A DNA stretch of 64,000 nucleotides. Origin: Chloracidobacterium sp. Its GTDB lineage: Bacteria; Acidobacteriota; Blastocatellia; Pyrinomonadales; Pyrinomonadaceae. Under the pieces are notes generated by a model. That model had not been told where the DNA came from, searched no databases, and saw only the letters and a program-made list of their open reading frames with translations. The position numbers were made by a program, and so were the translations under genes. The stretch lies in contig JADJTD010000001.1 of the NCBI GenBank assembly GCA_016711345.1, positions 2,976,001 to 3,040,000 on the forward strand, read 5' to 3'. This document shows positions 48,660 to 57,273 of this stretch, piece after piece. How positions within the stretch are numbered: position 1 is the first letter of the stretch; each line of letters opens with the position of its first letter.

Positions 48660-50020
48660 AAAAGCTCATCCATTGCCTGTTCTAAGTTTTTAACTCCAAC
48701 AACACGAATTCCCAACAACTTCTCCAATCCTTTCTTATTTGATTCGGGCAGAATCAGTTTCTTAAATCCGAGCGTTTGAGCTTCGCGGGCTCGGGCTTGG
48801 GCTTGGAGGACGCCGCGGATTTCGCCGGTTAGGCCGACTTCGCCGAAGACTGCGGTTTCTGGGGGAACTTGCAGATTGCGAAAGCTTGAGGCTATCGAGG
48901 CAATGACGCCGAGGTCGGCCGCTGGTTCGTCTATCTCCATTCCGCCTGCGACGTTTACAAAAACATCGTCTCCCGCGAGTTGGAAGCCGAGACGTTTTTC
49001 GAGAACCGCGATAAGCAGCGATGCACGATTGTGGTCAAAGCCCTGCGTCATTCTTCTGCCGGTGCCGAATTTTGTGCCGCTTACAAGTGCCTGAATTTCG
49101 ACAAGCATTGGCCGCGTACCTTCCATGCACACTGTTACGACGGAGCCTGTGGCGTTTTCGGGACGTTCTTGTAAGAACAATTCCGACGGATTGCCTACCG
49201 GAACGAGGCCCGAGTTTGTCATTTCAAAGACACCGATCTCGTTTGCCGCACCAAAGCGGTTTTTTGTCGCGCGGATAATGCGGTGGTTGTGATGGCGGTC
49301 GCCTTCGAAATATAGGACAGTGTCAACGATATGCTCGAGCGTTTTTGGCCCGGCGATGGAGCCTTCTTTTGTGACGTGTCCGGTGAGAAAGACCGGCGTT
49401 GCAGTTTTCTTTGCGAAGGTCATAAACTGCGCCGCAACTTCGCGAACTTGTGAAACGCTGCCCGGAGCCGACTCGATCTGGTCACTGAAAACTGTTTGGA
49501 TCGAATCGACGATCACAAAATCCGGGCGAAGCTTATCGGTTTCGCCTAAGATCGCCTGGAGATTTGTTTCCGGCAGTAGAAAAAGATTTTGTGCCTCGAC
49601 GCCGAGACGTTCGCCTCGCATTTTTATCTGGCGTTCCGATTCTTCCCCCGAGACATAAAGCACCTTCGTGCCGTTTTGGCCGAGTTTATCAGCCATCTGC
49701 ATAACGATGGTCGATTTTCCGATGCCGGGAGCGCCGCCGATCAGCACAAGCGAACCCGCAACGATGCCGCCGCCCAAAACGCGGTCGAGTTCGTCGATGC
49801 CGGAAGCCGTGCGGTCGTCATCCTGCGCCTCAATATTGCCGTATGCAATGGGAGTTGATTCGCGATAGATCGTGCCAGACTTTGCAGCGATGGCTGTTGG
49901 GCGAAAGCGTTCTTCGACCATCGTATTCCACTGTTCGCAATCGGGGCATTGACCCAGCCATTTGCGGGCTTGAGAGCCGCAATTTTGGCACACAAAAATT
50001 GTCGCCGGTTGTTTTGCCAT
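48656..50020 (-). CDS. radA: DNA repair protein RadA
   Basis: 454 residues. N-terminal zinc finger CQNCGSQARKWLGQCPDC, RecA-like core with Walker A GGAPGIGKST, Walker B VIVDSIQT, the KNRFG motif (TKNRFGAANEIG) and a Lon-like C-terminal domain (VFVNVAGGMEIDEPA). RadA processes recombination intermediates. The 500 bases upstream hold repeats (50101-50360) but no gene. Confidence 0.96.
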   Translation of the reverse strand: MAKQPATIFVCQNCGSQARKWLGQCPDCEQWNTMVEERFRPTAIAAKSGTIYRESTPIAYGNIEAQDDDRTASGIDELDRVLGGGIVAGSLVLIGGAPGIGKSTIVMQMADKLGQNGTKVLYVSGEESERQIKMRGERLGVEAQNLFLLPETNLQAILGETDKLRPDFVIVDSIQTVFSDQIESAPGSVSQVREVAAQFMTFAKKTATPVFLTGHVTKEGSIAGPKTLEHIVDTVLYFEGDRHHNHRIIRATKNRFGAANEIGVFEMTNSGLVPVGNPSELFLQERPENATGSVVTVCMEGTRPMLVEIQALVSGTKFGTGRRMTQGFDHNRASLLIAVLEKRLGFQLAGDDVFVNVAGGMEIDEPAADLGVIASIASSFRNLQVPPETAVFGEVGLTGEIRGVLQAQARAREAQTLGFKKLILPESNKKGLEKLLGIRVVGVKNLEQAMDELF

Positions 50021-50100
50021 TAGAAAGCAAATAATAGCATGCGATAAGACTCGCTCGCACGTTGTAAAGGACGAAGTCTGGATCTCGATCTTGAGCCCTT

Positions 50101-50360
50101 TCCTCTTTGTCTTACTTCGCGTTCTTTGCGGCTTTGCGGGATATTTTTTTTCCGTTGAGATGGCAAAGATAACCGGGAGACATGCATATAGTGATGAACG
50201 GCACTATCAAGAGTTCTGATGAATCGCTGTAGGCAAAATGATGAACGAGCGTATCAGCAAAGCAGAGCTGCCAAATTTTTCGGTGGCTTTTTGGTGTTGA
50301 AAAGTGGCTTTTTGGGTTGTCTCCGATGGCTTTTTAGGTGTCTCCGATGGCTTTTTTGAC
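50101..50360. repeat. Word-repeat-rich gap upstream of the PIN-TRAM gene
   Basis: A CGCAAAGCCGCAAAGAACGC word run (minus strand) lies near 50105-50145. Near 50280-50360 GATGGCTTTTT or AGTGGCTTTTT recurs four times, twice after TGTCTCC. The whole gap (50021-50535) contains no gene I can support. Function unknown. Confidence 0.6.
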
Positions 50361-50535
50361 AGTCACATTTGTTCTACATTGCTTTCGTGGCCTATTCACG
50401 GCGTTTTCTCCTTGGAAAGCCCGTGAGAACTTGGGCATTTTGACGACTGCTCAGGCATATATTCGTCTGAAAGAGCAACTCTATTAACCGTATATTAGTA
50501 CCGCGAGAACATATTTCGTGTTAAGATTTTTTTGC

Positions 50536-51696
50536 ATGAAGTTAGACGTCTTCATATTGAGAATAGCCTTTGTCGGCATGTTGATCCTTCTGGGTTATCT
50601 GCTGCATCCTTTTGAACGGACGCAGCGGTTTGGACTCGCAAGTATTACCGATGAGTCGATGAGACGAATATTATCAGCCGGACTTGGTGCTGCCGTTGGA
50701 CTGCTGATAATCGGATTTGAGATGCGTGTTCGTCGTGCTTCGTTGAAAACGCTTATCGGCGCTGCGGTGGGTTCGATACTCGGAATTACGGGTGCCTTTC
50801 TTATTGGCGTTTTGATCTCCATACAAAAAGAAGCAGCAGTAACGGCGGAAATGCAGACCTTTCTTACGATCTCGCTTGCCTTTTTTATGGGCTACGTCGG
50901 GCTGATGGTCGGAGCCGCGAAAGGCGATTATCTAGACCTTTCGGCTCTCGGCGGCATATTCAGCGACAAGAATGTAAAACGCGATTACAAGATACTCGAC
51001 ACTTCCGTAATTATTGACGGACGTATCGCCGATGTTGCTGAAACGGGATTTATCGGCGGCACTCTGATAATCCCGCATTTTATTCTCGCTGAATTGCAGC
51101 AGGTCGCTGATTCACCGGATTCGTCAAAACGTCAACGCGGACGTCGTGGACTCGACATGCTTCAACGCCTGCGCAACAACAGTAAACTCGATATCCAGTT
51201 AGTCGAGACCGATTTTCCGGCAGTTAAAGAAGTCGATCTCAAGTTGATCGAACTCGGAATGCAGCTCGAAGCGGTGATCGTCACAAACGACTTTAATCTC
51301 AACAAAGTTTCGCAGCTTCGCGGCGTCGAAGTGCTAAATATCAACGAGCTTGCCAACGCCCTCAAACCGGTCGTGCTACCGGGCGAGGCAATGCGTGTTT
51401 TCGTTCTTAAAGAGGGCAAGGAATACAATCAGGGTGTCGCATACCTTGACGATGGCACGATGGTCGTAATCGACAACGCCCGAAGGCTAATAGGCAAGAC
51501 TGCCGATATTGCTGTCACGAGCGTTCTGCAGACTACCGCCGGAAAGATGATATTTGGCCGGCTTTGGGAAGAGAAAGAAGAAGCCAACGCAGCGACCGAT
51601 AGTTCATTTGGGATACACGACTCCCGCTCGCTCGGGTTTCGCAAAGCGACCCGCGAACTTCGTCAGACGACGATAATCGAAGAAATTGAATCGTAA
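50536..51696 (+). CDS. Membrane-anchored PIN-TRAM domain protein
   Basis: 386 residues from MKLDVFILRIAFVGML (50536). About four TM helices (residues 1-125) are followed by a PIN-like nuclease fold (KILDTSVIIDGRIADV, IIPHFILAELQQVAD, VIVTNDFNLNKVS, with conserved Asp residues) and a TRAM domain (VFVLKEGKEYNQGVAYLDDGTMVVID). YacL-type proteins of this layout are often encoded near ispD and ispF, as here. RNA processing at the membrane is the suggested role. Confidence 0.92.
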   Translation: MKLDVFILRIAFVGMLILLGYLLHPFERTQRFGLASITDESMRRILSAGLGAAVGLLIIGFEMRVRRASLKTLIGAAVGSILGITGAFLIGVLISIQKEAAVTAEMQTFLTISLAFFMGYVGLMVGAAKGDYLDLSALGGIFSDKNVKRDYKILDTSVIIDGRIADVAETGFIGGTLIIPHFILAELQQVADSPDSSKRQRGRRGLDMLQRLRNNSKLDIQLVETDFPAVKEVDLKLIELGMQLEAVIVTNDFNLNKVSQLRGVEVLNINELANALKPVVLPGEAMRVFVLKEGKEYNQGVAYLDDGTMVVIDNARRLIGKTADIAVTSVLQTTAGKMIFGRLWEEKEEANAATDSSFGIHDSRSLGFRKATRELRQTTIIEEIES

Positions 51697-51713
51697 ATCG
51701 CGCTTTACTATTC

Positions 51714-52391
51714 ATGAACACCGCCATCATAGTTGCAGCCGGAAGCGGACAGAGATTTGCCGGGCCGCAACCCAAACAGTTCGTTAACCTCCTCGGAAAA
51801 CCACTCATAATACACACTTTAGAGCGATTTGATGCTTGTCCTGAGATCGATGATATCGTGCTTGTATTGTCTGAAGATGGCCTTGATTATTTTGAGCAGA
51901 TCAAAGACAAATTTGAGATCTCAAATCTCAGATCTATAATTACGGGCGGCAAAACAAGGGCCGAATCTGTTAAGAACGCGCTTGATGCAATTGATGCAAA
52001 CAAAGCCAACATCATCGCGGTCCATGACGGTGCGAGGCCTTTGGTTTCGGTCGAAGAGATCAGTCGAACGGTAATAAAGGCCGCAGAAACCGGAGCGGCA
52101 TGTTTGGTTACGGAAGTTACGGACACTATCAAGGAGATCGAAGAAGAGTACATTTCATGCACGATAGACAGGAACAAATTGCGACGTGCTCTTACGCCAC
52201 AGGCTTTTCGTTACGATATTCTACAGAAGGCTTTTGATGGCGTTGACCTTTCCGAATCTATAACCGATGAATGTTATCTGGTCGAGAAACTTGGTGTTAA
52301 GATCGCCTTGGTCGAAGGAAGTTCGAAGAATATTAAGATCACGCGGGCAGAAGATTTGATCCTCGCAGAAGCATTGCTGAAACAACTGTAA
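51714..52391 (+). CDS. ispD: 2-C-methyl-D-erythritol 4-phosphate cytidylyltransferase
   Basis: 225 residues. VAAGSGQRFAGPQPKQF gives the nucleotide-binding loop, with VHDGARPLVS and RALTPQAFRYD. It is the third step of the MEP isoprenoid pathway. Residues near 65-75 (FEISNLRS) come from the word repeat ATTTGAGATCTCAAAT (51911-51926), a 16-bp perfect palindrome, an in-frame insert. It lies 17 bases after PIN-TRAM and five before ispF. Confidence 0.95.
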   Translation: MNTAIIVAAGSGQRFAGPQPKQFVNLLGKPLIIHTLERFDACPEIDDIVLVLSEDGLDYFEQIKDKFEISNLRSIITGGKTRAESVKNALDAIDANKANIIAVHDGARPLVSVEEISRTVIKAAETGAACLVTEVTDTIKEIEEEYISCTIDRNKLRRALTPQAFRYDILQKAFDGVDLSESITDECYLVEKLGVKIALVEGSSKNIKITRAEDLILAEALLKQL

Positions 52392-52396
52392 ACACT

Positions 52397-52879
52397 ATGT
52401 ATCGAATCGGTTTTGGAACTGACATTCATCGACTTGTCGTTGGACGGCCCTTGACTCTGGGCGGCGTTCGAATTGAATCTGATTTGGGTGCAGACGGTCA
52501 TTCCGATTCAGACGTGCTTATGCATGCAGCGGCTGATGCGGTTCTTGGCGCGTTGGCACTCGGCGATCTGGGGACGCATTTTCCTGATAATGAGGAACGC
52601 TGGCGAAATGCTGAAAGCTCACAGTTTGTTCGACACGCGGTCGAGCTTATCAAAGAGAAAGGCTACGCCGTTGGCAATATTGATGCGGTCATTCATCTCG
52701 AAAAACCCAAGCTGCGTCCTCATATCGACGCGATGCGACATAATCTTGCCGCCGCTCTCGAAATTTCTGTTGAAAATGTCAGTATCAAAGCAAAAACGGG
52801 TGAATCCGTCGATTCGATCGGCGAGCAACGAGCTGTCAGTGCTGAAGCCGTCGTCTTAGTGCATAAGCCTGCACGTTAG
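52397..52879 (+). CDS. ispF: 2-C-methyl-D-erythritol 2,4-cyclodiphosphate synthase
   Basis: 160 residues. Zinc ligands in GTDIHRLV and HSDSDVLMHAAADAVLGAL, and the TGESVDSIGEQRAV region are intact. The last residues (VHKPAR) and the stop codon are encoded by the left arm of a REP-like repeat, so the C-terminus is a repeat-derived end. Fifth step of the MEP pathway, co-transcribed with ispD. Confidence 0.96.
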   Translation: MYRIGFGTDIHRLVVGRPLTLGGVRIESDLGADGHSDSDVLMHAAADAVLGALALGDLGTHFPDNEERWRNAESSQFVRHAVELIKEKGYAVGNIDAVIHLEKPKLRPHIDAMRHNLAAALEISVENVSIKAKTGESVDSIGEQRAVSAEAVVLVHKPAR

Positions 52880-52935
52880 CAACGGCGATACACGCTCCAC
52901 AGCATTTGAGCGGTTTCTCAATGCACCGTGTTGCA
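52861..52935. repeat. REP-like palindromic element, copy 4 of 5 (overlaps ispF stop)
   Basis: Left arm GCATAAGCCTGCACGTTAGC resembles AAGCCCGCACGTTAGTAAG; the right arm is degenerate. It covers the ispF stop codon. Confidence 0.6.
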
Positions 52936-52947
52936 TAAATAAAACGT

Positions 52948-52977
52948 TTGACAAAATGTGCAATTTCATGCTAGTAT
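52948..52977 (+). promoter_or_regulatory. Candidate promoter upstream of deoA
   Basis: TTGACA at 52948, 18-base spacer, TAGTAT at 52972. It is about 360 bases before the deoA ATG. The gap 52880-53334 holds only repeats and a GTCCGCA/TGCGGAC hairpin at 53129, with no supported gene. Confidence 0.5.
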
Positions 52978-53334
52978 CTGATTGCAGAAAGTGATCATTG
53001 ACGACTCAAAAAAGAGTGCGAAATTCCCGGCGAACCGATGGCACATTGTGGCGCAAAATATTTTTTTTGAAATTAGCCGGACAAGCAGAAAAATGCGACA
53101 TAAACCTAATTATTACAACAGTTACACTGTCCGCAGCGGTTGCGGACACGCCGGACAACGCCATTTTGAAAAATAGATGCTAAGTCATTGCAGTACTATA
53201 GTTTACGGAAACAGGCCTGTGGCAATTTGTGACATTTGTCCGTGCGAGGTCACGATTTTTTACTTAAAACTGCTAGAATAAAAAAACAGCATTTGACGAG
53301 AGAAATAATTGAGCTTGGTGAAACTTGAACCTAT

Positions 53335-54648
53335 ATGCGCCCACAGGAAATAATCGCGACGAAACGTGACAACAAGGCACTTTCTGATGAACAGATAACT
53401 GCCTTTATTGATGGCGTGTGCGACGGAAGCTGGGCCGATTATCAGATCTCAGCGCTGGTAATGGCGATCTTTATTCGCGGGCTTAATCGCCGCGAACAGT
53501 ATTCGATCACCAGTGCGATGCTGCGGTCAGGCACGATAATGGACCTTTCCGATATCGATGCTCCCAAGGCCGACAAGCATTCGACCGGCGGTGTTGGTGA
53601 CAAAACTTCGCTGATTATCGCACCGCTTGCCGCGGCCTGCGGTGTTGCCGTCCCGATGATCTCGGGCCGAGGCCTCGGCCATACGGGCGGAACGCTCGAC
53701 AAACTCGAATCGATTCCGGGTTTCGATGTGAACATTCCGTTTGCAAAATTCAAGCAGATATTAAAAAAATGCGGCCTTGCTCTCGCCGGTCAAACCAAAC
53801 AGATCGCACCTGCCGATAAGAAGCTTTATGCATTGCGCGACGCGACAGCCACCGTGCCGTATATTCCGCTGATCGTTGCGTCGATAATGTCGAAGAAACT
53901 GGCAGAAGGGCTGGATGCTTTGGTACTGGACGTTAAGACCGGTTCGGGAGCCTTCATCCCAAAATACGCAGAGTCGTTAAAGCTGGCTAAGGCTTTGTGC
54001 GAAACAGGAAGGTCTTTCAGCGTTACGACACATGCTCTGATCACGGATATGAGCGAACCGCTTGGGCAATATGTCGGTAATGCACTTGAGGCATACGAAT
54101 GTATCAAAATCCTTCGCGGCGAAGCAGAAGACGTCATGCTGCCTTCGCTCGAATTATCTGTTGAATTGACGGCGCACATGCTAGTGCAGTGTAAGATCAG
54201 CAATTCGCTAGACAGTGCAAAATTCAAGATCAAGACAGTGCTTGACAGCGGTAAGGCCCTTGAGGCGTTTCGAAAGAATATTGAACTTCAAGGCGGCAAT
54301 GCAAAAGTTTGCGACAAGCCGGAATTGCTGCTTACAAAAGGTTTAGCAAAAGTTCCGGTAACGGCGACGCTGAACGGTTTCATTAGCGAGATCGATACGC
54401 TCGCAGTCGGCAACGCAGTTTCCGCTATAGGCGGTGGCCGGATTAAGGCTGAGGACAGCATCGATCATGCTGTTGGCTATTCGTGCACGAGAAAGATCGG
54501 CGACCGCGTAGAAAAAGGCGACGAGCTTGGCATCGTGTATTGCCGCCGTCCTAATCAAGCAGACGCAGTTAGCGAAAATCTGCGTAACGCATATAAAATA
54601 TCCAGAGAAATCCCGAAGATAACGAAATTGATAAGAGCGGTGGTCTGA
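53335..54648 (+). CDS. deoA: Pyrimidine-nucleoside (thymidine) phosphorylase
   Basis: 437 residues, near the length of the family. KADKHSTGGVGDKTSLI is the phosphate/nucleoside-binding signature, with GRGLGHTGGTLDKLE and KIADKKLYALRDATATV following. It cleaves thymidine or uridine with phosphate. It is six bases before the BMP lipoprotein gene, suggesting a nucleoside-uptake operon. Confidence 0.93.
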   Translation: MRPQEIIATKRDNKALSDEQITAFIDGVCDGSWADYQISALVMAIFIRGLNRREQYSITSAMLRSGTIMDLSDIDAPKADKHSTGGVGDKTSLIIAPLAAACGVAVPMISGRGLGHTGGTLDKLESIPGFDVNIPFAKFKQILKKCGLALAGQTKQIAPADKKLYALRDATATVPYIPLIVASIMSKKLAEGLDALVLDVKTGSGAFIPKYAESLKLAKALCETGRSFSVTTHALITDMSEPLGQYVGNALEAYECIKILRGEAEDVMLPSLELSVELTAHMLVQCKISNSLDSAKFKIKTVLDSGKALEAFRKNIELQGGNAKVCDKPELLLTKGLAKVPVTATLNGFISEIDTLAVGNAVSAIGGGRIKAEDSIDHAVGYSCTRKIGDRVEKGDELGIVYCRRPNQADAVSENLRNAYKISREIPKITKLIRAVV

Positions 54649-54654
54649 TCTGAT

Positions 54655-55710
54655 ATGAAACATCGAATTTATTTGCCGGTATTGCTAATTGTTGCTGTCG
54701 GGCTATTCGTTTCGTCGTGTGTCGAGCGAACCGAAGCAAAACGCGAAGGCTGCAAGATCCGCGTAGGCATTGTTTTTGACATCGGCGGCAAGAACGACCG
54801 TTCATTCAACGCCGCAGCTTGGGAAGGCGTGAAACGTGCGCAGCAGGACCTCGATATTTGCCTCTACGATGTCGAACCGGGAAATCCGACCTCTATCGAA
54901 CCGGCAATGCGAGCGTTTGCCGAGAAGAACTTCGATATGATCATCGGCGTCGGCTTTGCCCAAGGGCCGATCATGCAAAAGGTTGCGCTCGATTATCCAA
55001 ATAACAAATTCGCGATCGTTGACGGCGTGATCTTTGAAGCTGACGGCAAAACGCCGCTCAAAAATGTGGCGTCACTCGTTTTTCGCGAACATGAAGGCTC
55101 ATATCTCGTAGGCATGATCGCAGCTTCGAAATCGAAGACCGGAATACTCGGCTTTCTCGGTGGAATGGACATTCCTCTGATCCACAGATTTGAAACGGGT
55201 TACGAAGAAGGAGCACGGTCGATCAATCCGAATATTAGGGTCATAGATAATTACGTCGGCGTTACCGACGGTGCCTGGAACAATCCGGGCAAAGGAAAAG
55301 AACTTTCGCTCGCACAGATCGAAAAAGGAGCCGATGTGATCTTTACGGCGGCAGGGAATTCAGGCCTCGGAGCTTTCGATGCGGTAGAGCAATACGGCAA
55401 GACCAACGGCGAAGCAAACAAATTTGTCATCGGTGTCGATTCAAACCAAAACGGCGTCAAGCCTGGTTTTGTCCTCACTTCGATGGTCAAGAAGGTTGAT
55501 AACGCGGTTTATGACGTTATAAAAGAACTCTTGGTCGGCAAATTCGAAGGCGGCTTTCATGTCTTCGGCCTCGACAAAGACGGCGTAGCGTACGCGATGG
55601 ATGACAACAACAAATCACTTATCCCTGCTGACGTGATCAAAAAAGTAGAAGAAGCAAGAACCAAGATCGGCACCGGCGAGATCAAAGTTACGGATGCGAT
55701 GGCGAAGTAA
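54655..55710 (+). CDS. BMP-family nucleoside-binding lipoprotein (ABC transporter)
   Basis: 351 residues. Lipoprotein signal MKHRIYLPVLLIVAVGLFVSSC with Cys22. Motifs: VGIVFDIGGKNDRSFN, MIIGVGFAQGP, and VIFTAAGNSGLGAFDAVEQ. BMP proteins bind purine or pyrimidine nucleosides for ABC import. The ATPase gene follows three bases on. Confidence 0.93.
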   Translation: MKHRIYLPVLLIVAVGLFVSSCVERTEAKREGCKIRVGIVFDIGGKNDRSFNAAAWEGVKRAQQDLDICLYDVEPGNPTSIEPAMRAFAEKNFDMIIGVGFAQGPIMQKVALDYPNNKFAIVDGVIFEADGKTPLKNVASLVFREHEGSYLVGMIAASKSKTGILGFLGGMDIPLIHRFETGYEEGARSINPNIRVIDNYVGVTDGAWNNPGKGKELSLAQIEKGADVIFTAAGNSGLGAFDAVEQYGKTNGEANKFVIGVDSNQNGVKPGFVLTSMVKKVDNAVYDVIKELLVGKFEGGFHVFGLDKDGVAYAMDDNNKSLIPADVIKKVEEARTKIGTGEIKVTDAMAK

Positions 55711-55713
55711 GAA

Positions 55714-57207
55714 ATGCTCGAATTAAAAAATATCACAAAAACATTCGGCAACGTCACGGCAAATAACGACGTGTCGATCAAGGTCGAAAAAGGCACGATT
55801 CATGCGATCGTTGGCGAGAACGGTGCGGGTAAATCGACGATCATGCGTATCGCTTACGGCTTTTATAAGGCCGACAGCGGAGAGATATTGGTTGACGGTA
55901 AGCCGACGGCGATCAGGAATCCGCATGACGCTATTGCCAGTGGTATTGGTATGGTGCATCAGCATTTTATGCTGGTGGATACGATGACTGTTGGCGAGAA
56001 CATTATCCTCGGAGCCGAAACCGGCTCGGCGGCGAATCTCGATCTGGAAAAGGCGAATGCCGATATTCTTGCTCTCTCAAACGAGCTAAAACTCGGCGTT
56101 GATCCGCGTGCTTATATTGAGGATCTCTCGGTTGGCCAGCAGCAGCGGGTCGAGTTGCTAAAAGCCCTCTATCGAAATGCAGAATTGCTTATTCTCGATG
56201 AGCCAACAGCGGTTCTCTCGCCGCAAGAGGTTGAGGAATTTTTCGGCATTCTTCGCCGGATGAAGGAGCAGGGCAAGACGATCATAATCATCACGCACAA
56301 GCTCGAAGAGGTTCTCGCTATCTCCGACGAAGTCACGGTAATGCGTGACGGAAAATCGGTGGGTAACGTCAAAACCTCTGAGACGACTGCAAAAGATTTG
56401 GCGCGAATGATCGTTGGACGCGATGTATTGCTTCGTGTTGAAAAGGCCGATGCAAATCCGGCAGCAACGGTCCTGGAAGTCAAAGACCTCACCGTCGGCG
56501 GCAAGCACGGTGCGGCGGTGAATGGAGTTTCGTTTGTGGTTCGTGCAGGTGAGATCGTCGGAATTGCGGGCATCGAAGGCAACGGCCAGACGGAGTTGAT
56601 CGAAGCACTTTCAGGACTTACAAAAGCGTCTTCGGGCCGTATCGAATTTGACGGCAAAGATGTGACCAACCGCAACGCACGCGAGTTAAAGGAATTAGGA
56701 ATCGCGCATATCCCCGAAGACAGACATAAACGCGGACTGCTGCTTCATTCTGATCTTGCGGAAAATTCCATTCTCGGCGTTCACTACCGTCCGCCGGTTG
56801 CGGCTGCAACTGGTTTTATGAACAATGCGGCGATCGAAAAGCGTGTTGGCGAGATTATAGAGAATTTTGATGTTCGTCCGCCGAACGCCGCTTTGCCGGC
56901 AAAATCGCTGTCCGGCGGCAATCAGCAAAAACTTATCATTGGACGTGAGTTTGAACTCGATCCTAAACTTTTGCTTGTTTCTCAACCCACACGCGGCGTC
57001 GATATCGGAGCCATCGAATTCATCCACCGCAAGCTGATCGGCCTGCGCGACGCAGGTTCCGCCGTACTGCTTGTTTCCGCTGAACTCGAAGAAGTCACGG
57101 CTTTAGCCGACCGCTTGCTAGTTATTCGTGAAGGAAAGATCGTCGGCGAGGTCGATCCAAAAGTCACTTCGGTCGAAGATATCGGCCTTATGATGACTGG
57201 CGGGTAG
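55714..57207 (+). CDS. Nucleoside ABC transporter, double-NBD ATPase
   Basis: 497 residues with two ATP-binding domains. NBD1: GENGAGKSTIMRIA, LSVGQQQRVELLKAL, LILDEPTAVLSPQ. NBD2: GIEGNGQTELIEAL (atypical Walker A without GKS/T) and LSGGNQQKLIIGREF. This is the YufO/NupO-type import ATPase. The usual two permease genes (YufP/YufQ-type) do not follow; the next gene is on the other strand, so they must be elsewhere. Confidence 0.93.
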   Translation: MLELKNITKTFGNVTANNDVSIKVEKGTIHAIVGENGAGKSTIMRIAYGFYKADSGEILVDGKPTAIRNPHDAIASGIGMVHQHFMLVDTMTVGENIILGAETGSAANLDLEKANADILALSNELKLGVDPRAYIEDLSVGQQQRVELLKALYRNAELLILDEPTAVLSPQEVEEFFGILRRMKEQGKTIIIITHKLEEVLAISDEVTVMRDGKSVGNVKTSETTAKDLARMIVGRDVLLRVEKADANPAATVLEVKDLTVGGKHGAAVNGVSFVVRAGEIVGIAGIEGNGQTELIEALSGLTKASSGRIEFDGKDVTNRNARELKELGIAHIPEDRHKRGLLLHSDLAENSILGVHYRPPVAAATGFMNNAAIEKRVGEIIENFDVRPPNAALPAKSLSGGNQQKLIIGREFELDPKLLLVSQPTRGVDIGAIEFIHRKLIGLRDAGSAVLLVSAELEEVTALADRLLVIREGKIVGEVDPKVTSVEDIGLMMTGG

Positions 57208-57216
57208 GAAGTTAGC

Positions 57217-57266
57217 CACGAATGCACGAATAAAAGATAGTGCCAGATAAATTTCTTATTCGTGCA
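57217..57266. repeat. CACGAA word repeat hairpin
   Basis: TGCACGAATAA (57223-57233) pairs with TTATTCGTGCA (57256-57266), with CCACGAA beside it. Sits between convergent genes and could end both transcripts. Confidence 0.6.
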
Positions 57267-57273
57267 TGCCTTG

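Noticed and set aside
53129..53147. GTCCGCA/TGCGGAC hairpin as a terminator
   Set aside because: No T-run follows the stem.
52982..53183. Short ORFs after the promoter upstream of deoA
   Set aside because: Start codons are TTG and translations show no family; the region looks non-coding.
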